Source: Bacteroidota bacterium
Lineage (GTDB): Bacteria > Bacteroidota > Bacteroidia > Bacteroidales > Prolixibacteraceae
DNA: 11,614 nt
Reading direction: 5' to 3'
Assembly: GCA_030706665.1 (NCBI GenBank)
Contig: JAUZOB010000081.1
Location: 1-11,614 of the forward strand
Both the position numbers and the translations under genes were made by a program. This document shows, piece by piece, positions 7,351 to 11,614 of the stretch. The notes under the pieces are model-generated. The model searched no databases. It was not told the origin of the DNA and was given only the letters and a program-made list of their open reading frames with translations. Positions within the stretch are counted from its first letter, which is position 1. Each line of letters begins with the position of its first letter.

Positions 7351-8427
7351 ATGAGATTTTTTTTATTAATCATGATTTTAGCCCTATCAGAAATTGGAAT
7401 GGCTGCGCCTTCCGATAGTCTGAAGTATGTAAATGCAAATGAACTTCAATTAATTGGTAAAGGATTTACCGACACACAAAACAGGTATGAACGACTACCG
7501 GCTCGTTTAGATGGAAAGACTCGTACACCAGTATGGTCACTTTCAAAAAACTGTAGCGGACTAGCCATTCGATTTCGCACAAACTCTCCGATAATCGCAG
7601 CAAAATGGGAGCTCACCGGCGATGTTTACATGAATCATTTTGCTCCCTCCGGGATTAAAGGGTTGGATCTTTATTGTTTAAAAAATGGGAAATGGCAGTT
7701 CGTTAATTCCGCCCGACCTTCAGGGAAAAGCAATTCTTCCATTATTATCAATCACATGTCAGGTGATAACATGGAGTACATGCTCTATTTACCTCTTTAT
7801 GATGGATTATCAAATCTTGAAATCGGAGTAAAAACAACAGCTACTATTGATAATCCTCAGATAGATTCTCCTCAAAAAGCGAAACCGGTTGTTTTTTACG
7901 GAACCAGTATCACTCAGGGAGGATGTGCCTCCAGAGCCGGCATGTCCTATACCAATCAATTATCCAGAATGCTCAATAGGCAAACCATCAACTTAGGATT
8001 CAGCGGAAACGGGCAACTTGATTATGAAATTGCAGAAGCCATGACCGAAATTGATGCTTCTTGCTATGTAATTGATTGTTTGCCGAATGTTACCATAGCT
8101 CAGATGGATGAAAAATATGCACATTTTCTGGATATCATTCGCGAGAAGAAACCAAACACTCCAATATTATTAGTTGAAACTATTCTTTTCCCACATATGT
8201 ATTTTGACCAAACCGTTTTTTCTTTACTTCAGGGGCAAAATGCTACTTTGCAAAAGATATACGCAAATCAGAAAAAGAAAGGAGATAAAAACATTTATTA
8301 TCTGAAATCTGAGAAATTGATCGGAATTGACAATGAAGCAACCGTAGACGGTGTTCATTTAACTGATTTGGGATTTCAACGGATGGCACAGAATCTTTAC
8401 CCTGTACTTAAAAAGCTAATCAAATAA
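7351..8427 (+). CDS. Secreted SGNH/GDSL esterase with N-terminal GxDLY domain
   Basis: A 358-residue exported hydrolase, probably a carbohydrate (acetyl) esterase. Residues 1-19 are a signal peptide with likely cleavage after GMA. Residues ~25-170 form the beta-sandwich domain that precedes SGNH domains in this Bacteroidota family, with its signature GLDLY at 104-108. The SGNH domain (~178-355) shows block I GTSITQG with nucleophile Ser186, the GFSGNG stretch (216-221), IDCLPN (241-246), and block V DGVH with Asp333 and His336 completing the catalytic set. All key residues are present and the length is typical. Relatives are often found with glycan-degrading genes, and the convergent rhamnosidase and nearby GH43 enzyme suggest removal of acetyl or similar esters from a rhamnose-containing polysaccharide. 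Substrate is inferred; a lipase or thioesterase role is less likely given the domain order. Confidence 0.9.
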   Translation: MRFFLLIMILALSEIGMAAPSDSLKYVNANELQLIGKGFTDTQNRYERLPARLDGKTRTPVWSLSKNCSGLAIRFRTNSPIIAAKWELTGDVYMNHFAPSGIKGLDLYCLKNGKWQFVNSARPSGKSNSSIIINHMSGDNMEYMLYLPLYDGLSNLEIGVKTTATIDNPQIDSPQKAKPVVFYGTSITQGGCASRAGMSYTNQLSRMLNRQTINLGFSGNGQLDYEIAEAMTEIDASCYVIDCLPNVTIAQMDEKYAHFLDIIREKKPNTPILLVETILFPHMYFDQTVFSLLQGQNATLQKIYANQKKKGDKNIYYLKSEKLIGIDNEATVDGVHLTDLGFQRMAQNLYPVLKKLIK

Positions 8428-8433
8428 TTCAAT

Positions 8434-8623
8434 GGGTACTGTCCAAAAAGCAAACATCTTTCTATAGTTTATTCAATTTGTAAGCGATTCCTATGAATCC
8501 TCTCTATGTTTATTCTTGATGGCCGTTGAATTCAACAAACGGAACTTCCCGTCAAGAATGAACAAAGAGTATACGTATTAAGTGTACACTAAACAAGAAA
8601 GATTCATTTTTTGGACAGTTCCC
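8434..8623. mobile_element. 190-bp inverted-repeat element filling the convergent intergenic gap
   Basis: The ends 8434-8450 (GGGTACTGTCCAAAAAG) and 8607-8623 are inverted repeats matching at 15 of 17 positions, and the similarity resumes a few bases further in at ATCTTTCT. Inside, arms 8502-8522 and 8549-8569 are complementary at 18 of 21 positions around a centre holding the 12-bp palindrome GTTGAATTCAAC (8525-8536). A 10-bp palindrome AGTGTACACT lies at 8581-8590. The element starts six bases after the esterase stop and ends five bases before the rhamnosidase stop. GGG...CTGTCC ends are common among bacterial insertion sequences, which suggests a MITE-like relic. No clear target duplication is visible. 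It may now serve both genes as a bidirectional terminator. Confidence 0.5.
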
Positions 8624-8628
8624 TTTTT

Positions 8629-10926
8629 CTAATATATTTCAAAGGAATGATTTCCAGAACCTACATTCTCAATCACTGCAAAATTTTTATTCCGAAGAAA
8701 GCGAATCTTCTTTCCATCCATCATTACATATTGCGAATGAGCATAAACCGGCAACCAAACATCAGCCGTTGAGTTCCCGGGAATAGTCACATCCAGATGA
8801 AAGCTCTTCCTGGGTATATTTCTAAATGAGACTAATACATCTCCACGAATTGTAGGACACTTGATTTCTGCCTGCTCTAATTTAGCAGGCTGTGGTTTAA
8901 TGCGTATTCTTCTGAATCCAGGTTCTATGGGTTCAATGCCCATCAACTTGCGGGGAATGATATTTGCCGGAGCAGCTCCCCATGCATGATTCCAATCCTG
9001 ATTGGGTTTGTATTTATTATCCCATGCTTCCATGGTAATGGTTGAACCTGCCCGAATCATATTGTACCAGCTTCGTTCTGCAGTTGAAGTCAAGAGCTGC
9101 AATCCATACTCACCATTATTGCAATCATAAACGGCATCCAATAAGAACTGCGAGCCATAAACACTACAAGCCATTCCTCGTGAACAGATGAATTTATTGA
9201 TTTCATCAATATTCTTCACTGATGCCAGTCCAAAGGCCAACGGAAACATATTGGCATGTAGCGATGCATGGTTGGTCCCTATCCCATCCGTATAAATCTT
9301 TCTATTCTTATCAATCAGTTTCTCATTGAATGCCTCTTTAAGTTTCACTGCCTGATTGCGATAGTACCCACTGTCTTCCTTCTTCCCCAATTCCCCGGCA
9401 ATAACACTCATTACCTTCAATGCAAAATAATGATAAGCATTTACGACCGCATTAACATTCTGGAATACAAAACCATCCGTTTCACCTTTTTCACTTTTAC
9501 CTTCCCCAACAATGCCAGTTTGTGGCCAATCCACAATATCGTTTAATTTATCATTCAAGTGAATTGAACTCAAAACTTCAGGAGTGACTTTCCCTGTCCG
9601 GGTACTGATAAAACCTGAAGCATCGGACAAAGACGACAATGTCTTTGCTTGCAAATCCTTATAAAATTGTGACAGCGACTCCTTATTCCCGGTGTAGAGG
9701 TAATCATACCAGGCTAAAAGTACCGACTGTAAAATCCATTCGGTTGGCCAGGTAGGATGATTTATCAAATATTCATGAGTAGATCTTGCAATACTATAAT
9801 CACGCACAACATTATAAAATCCCAACTGATTAATCAATGCATCAGCCTCGTAGGCAATCCGCTCACGATCGCCGTCCACAAAGGTTCCGGCAAACGAGGT
9901 GGCTTTCATCGAATACTTACACAAATCCCAAACCTGATTCAAGACTGTATCCGAACTGGAGAAATAGGATTCGGTTTCATCAAACGGATAAAAAACAGTC
10001 TCACGAATGATCTGTTGCTTTTCCAATGAGTCGGAGTAACCATCAATTTCACAATATCGGAAAGGAGTAACTTCGCCAATATAGTCAGGAAGATGCACAG
10101 CCCGGGGACCGGTATTTCGTTTATCCGGATTAATTGCAATTACATAAGTATTCCATCCACCTTTTAGAATCAATTTATAGGAAGAATAACGAATTGTTCC
10201 GCCCGGATTACGATCAATCAGCCCATTTTTCATTGATTCGCCCAAACGAACCGTAATCGTATCATTACCATTTCTGCCTTCGAGTGTCAAACGCAATCGC
10301 CCAAAAGCATCCTTCCCGAAATCAATGAATGTTTCCGATTTAGAAAAAGAATGAATAGTGACAGGAAATTGATCTTGTTTTTGTAGAGGATAGCGGGCAG
10401 TAGCGTAATCGACGAGCTCGGCTGCAGTCTTAAACTGGGAAATTACAGAATAACCGGACTCAATCCCATGATTATCCCACGTTTTAACTTTCCAGAAATA
10501 AACAGAATTCGGTTTTAAAGCTTTCCCCGCATAAACTACATTGACAGACTGATCACTCTCAATTTTGCGAGAATCCCAATAATCGCCATTATTTTTCTCA
10601 ATATTTTCAAGACTGGAAGCAATGATGATCTGATAGGCCGTTTGTAAGGTATTATTTTGATCAGAATTAACAATCCATCCAAAGAATGGTTTCTTTTGGG
10701 CAATTTCTGCAAACTGATAATTTTCTCTTCCGGAGACAGCTTCACTCAACGACGTATTAACCAGATATCCATCCAGGAAAACCATATCGGGATGTGACAA
10801 AAAATTAACAGAAAGGCCTGTTGGTTTATTGTCTGCCTGAACAGCTCCTGCTGTTCTTTCCGACATAACAAGCAACAAAACGGCATAAAAAATATATAAT
10901 CTAAAAGTGTTAAATTTTTGTCTCAT
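8629..10926 (-). CDS. Secreted GH78-type alpha-L-rhamnosidase
   Basis: A 765-residue exported glycoside hydrolase expected to release terminal alpha-L-rhamnose from oligo- or polysaccharides by inversion. Residues 1-28 are a signal peptide (cleavage near TAGA). Residues ~35-168 form a fibronectin-III-like N-terminal domain (VYFWKVKTWD), and ~190-300 a beta-sandwich with FGR and RYCEIDGY. Residues ~315-665 are the (alpha/alpha)6 barrel. It carries DGDRERIAYEADALINQLG (351-369), where Glu355 is the likely general acid, PTWPTEW (391-397), and TITMEAWD (629-636), where Glu633 is the likely base. QDWNHAWGAAPANIIPRKLMG (643-663) and PGFRRIRIKPQP lead into the C-terminal beta domain. The common GH78 form of the acid motif has WTGD where this protein has YEAD, so it may belong to a divergent subgroup with other specificity. 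It faces the esterase gene tail to tail. Confidence 0.88.
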   Translation of the reverse strand: MRQKFNTFRLYIFYAVLLLVMSERTAGAVQADNKPTGLSVNFLSHPDMVFLDGYLVNTSLSEAVSGRENYQFAEIAQKKPFFGWIVNSDQNNTLQTAYQIIIASSLENIEKNNGDYWDSRKIESDQSVNVVYAGKALKPNSVYFWKVKTWDNHGIESGYSVISQFKTAAELVDYATARYPLQKQDQFPVTIHSFSKSETFIDFGKDAFGRLRLTLEGRNGNDTITVRLGESMKNGLIDRNPGGTIRYSSYKLILKGGWNTYVIAINPDKRNTGPRAVHLPDYIGEVTPFRYCEIDGYSDSLEKQQIIRETVFYPFDETESYFSSSDTVLNQVWDLCKYSMKATSFAGTFVDGDRERIAYEADALINQLGFYNVVRDYSIARSTHEYLINHPTWPTEWILQSVLLAWYDYLYTGNKESLSQFYKDLQAKTLSSLSDASGFISTRTGKVTPEVLSSIHLNDKLNDIVDWPQTGIVGEGKSEKGETDGFVFQNVNAVVNAYHYFALKVMSVIAGELGKKEDSGYYRNQAVKLKEAFNEKLIDKNRKIYTDGIGTNHASLHANMFPLAFGLASVKNIDEINKFICSRGMACSVYGSQFLLDAVYDCNNGEYGLQLLTSTAERSWYNMIRAGSTITMEAWDNKYKPNQDWNHAWGAAPANIIPRKLMGIEPIEPGFRRIRIKPQPAKLEQAEIKCPTIRGDVLVSFRNIPRKSFHLDVTIPGNSTADVWLPVYAHSQYVMMDGKKIRFLRNKNFAVIENVGSGNHSFEIY

Positions 10927-11471
10927 CCTTAAGATTGTTTATTCTATTTGATCACTTTAAAATTAAATCTATTTTCCTCAGGTTCACTGCTACCAATAAA
11001 CTAAAAATTCTCACCTGTCCCAATTCGGAATAGACTTCAGCTAATACAAAAACGAACTCAGTAAAGATTCACAACCTATTCCAAGAACGTTAACGGAATA
11101 AAAGTATTCAATTTTTAATTTTAAGAATAAAAAATTCTTATGACATAAAGATTCGAAAGAGAATTCACTCTTATTCCATCCACTTCCTCAAAATCAAAAT
11201 AGGACCATTCATACACAAAAGAGGAAAAGAGAAATCACTGACAACCGCTCTGAAATTTTATCCATTATATCTATGGACTATTTCATTTTATTGGATCAAC
11301 AAAACATTGAGTTAGAGGGATACATTTAATAAGTTTATCGAACAATTCAGTCTTTTGAATCTCGATTAATCCCTTTAGCATGTCAACTTCGTCTTTATAT
11401 CGACATTAAGCAAAGAGGTTCTCCGTTATTAATTAACAAAGAACCTCTTTAACGAAGAAGCAAAAAGAACT
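10927..11471. other. Intergenic stretch upstream of the rhamnosidase gene
   Basis: No convincing gene is seen in this 545-bp region. It holds several short symmetric sites that could be regulatory: TATTCC (11077-11082) with GGAATA (11095-11100) enclosing CGTTAACG (11088-11095), and TAAGAAT (11122-11128) with ATTCTTA (11134-11140). The rhamnosidase promoter must lie here unless the gene is read through from the GH43 gene, but no good TAnnTTTG box was found on the minus strand. A 32-codon minus-strand ATG frame (11283-11381) is noted but unsupported. Confidence 0.4.
11412..11450 (-). terminator. Hairpin after the GH43 gene, probable terminator
   Basis: AAAGAGGTTCT (11412-11422) and AGAACCTCTTT (11440-11450) are a perfect 11-bp inverted repeat, with GTTA/TAAC complementarity inside the 17-base loop. 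It begins 22 bases beyond the stop codon of the minus-strand GH43 gene. In that direction the stem ends in TCTTT followed by GCTTAATG, a weak U-tract. If it works, the rhamnosidase gene needs its own promoter. Confidence 0.6.
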
Positions 11472-11614
11472 TTATTTCAAAGGTCTGGCCGTTACTCCTT
11501 CAAATGTAATCTTTACCGGTTTAATGAAACCATCTTTATCAAAATACATCCGATCGATACAGGTTACCCGATGATTTCCATCCGTCTCACCCAGAGGTCT
11601 GCGATGATAAACGA
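11472..11614 (-). CDS. GH43-family glycosidase, C-terminal fragment (cut by window edge)
   Basis: Only the last 46 codons are inside the window; the 5' part lies beyond the right edge. The fragment reads VYHRRPLGETDGNHRVTCID, then RMYFDKDG and FIKPVKITFEGV, followed by a short tail TARPLK and the stop. The HRPLG...DGNHR...CID.M.FD.DG.IKPVK pattern is the characteristic end of the five-bladed propeller domain of many GH43 beta-xylosidase/alpha-L-arabinofuranosidase-type proteins in Bacteroidota. The catalytic acidic residues lie in the missing part, so activity and subfamily cannot be judged. The short tail after the propeller suggests that no extra carbohydrate-binding domain follows. Its position upstream of the rhamnosidase on the same strand points to shared breakdown of an arabinose- or xylose-decorated rhamnosyl polysaccharide. 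Confidence 0.8.
   Translation of the reverse strand, partial: VYHRRPLGETDGNHRVTCIDRMYFDKDGFIKPVKITFEGVTARPLK

Noticed and set aside
9268..10029. Plus-strand frames of about 90 codons opposite the rhamnosidase gene
   Set aside because: Antisense to conserved GH78 motifs and without protein-family features.

Overview
The window reads as chromosomal DNA of a member of the Bacteroidota, probably a free-living or gut Bacteroidales/Marinilabiliales-type organism. The signs are A+T-rich DNA, genes without clear Shine-Dalgarno sequences, promoter-like TAnnTTTG boxes, a lipoprotein adaptor with a Bacteroidota-style TetR/RND cassette, and secreted GH78, SGNH and GH43 carbohydrate enzymes. No 16S or taxonomic marker is present, so the genus cannot be named.

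Layout. Bases 1-341 hold a 300-bp element with 21-bp terminal inverted repeats. It contains an apparent transposase tail and a large nested hairpin, and looks like a MITE-like relic of an insertion sequence. Bases 617-6864 hold a three-gene + strand efflux cassette: a TetR-type regulator, a lipoprotein periplasmic adaptor, and a 1483-residue protein joining a complete RND inner-membrane pump to a complete TolC-type outer-membrane factor. A strong hairpin at 6931-6968 closes the cassette.

After a gene-free stretch (6865-7350) comes a carbohydrate-degradation region. A secreted GxDLY/SGNH esterase (+ strand, 7351-8427) converges on a secreted GH78-type alpha-L-rhamnosidase (- strand, 8629-10926). 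The 201-bp gap between them is almost filled by a second element with inverted-repeat ends (8434-8623). Upstream of the rhamnosidase, after 545 bp without a convincing gene, the last 46 codons of a GH43-type glycosidase enter from the right edge on the - strand.

How the genes work together. TetR probably represses the pump operon. The adaptor links the RND trimer to the TolC trimer, and here both partners are encoded in one reading frame, separated by a signal-peptide-like segment with a signal peptidase I-like site. This suggests a tripartite pump made from two polypeptides, possibly matured by proteolysis. The esterase, rhamnosidase and GH43 enzyme fit deacetylation and trimming of a rhamnose- and arabinose/xylose-containing plant or algal polysaccharide, such as pectic rhamnogalacturonan side chains. 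No SusC/SusD pair lies in the window, so membership of a polysaccharide utilization locus is inferred. The most notable item is the RND-TolC fusion with its internal export signal.
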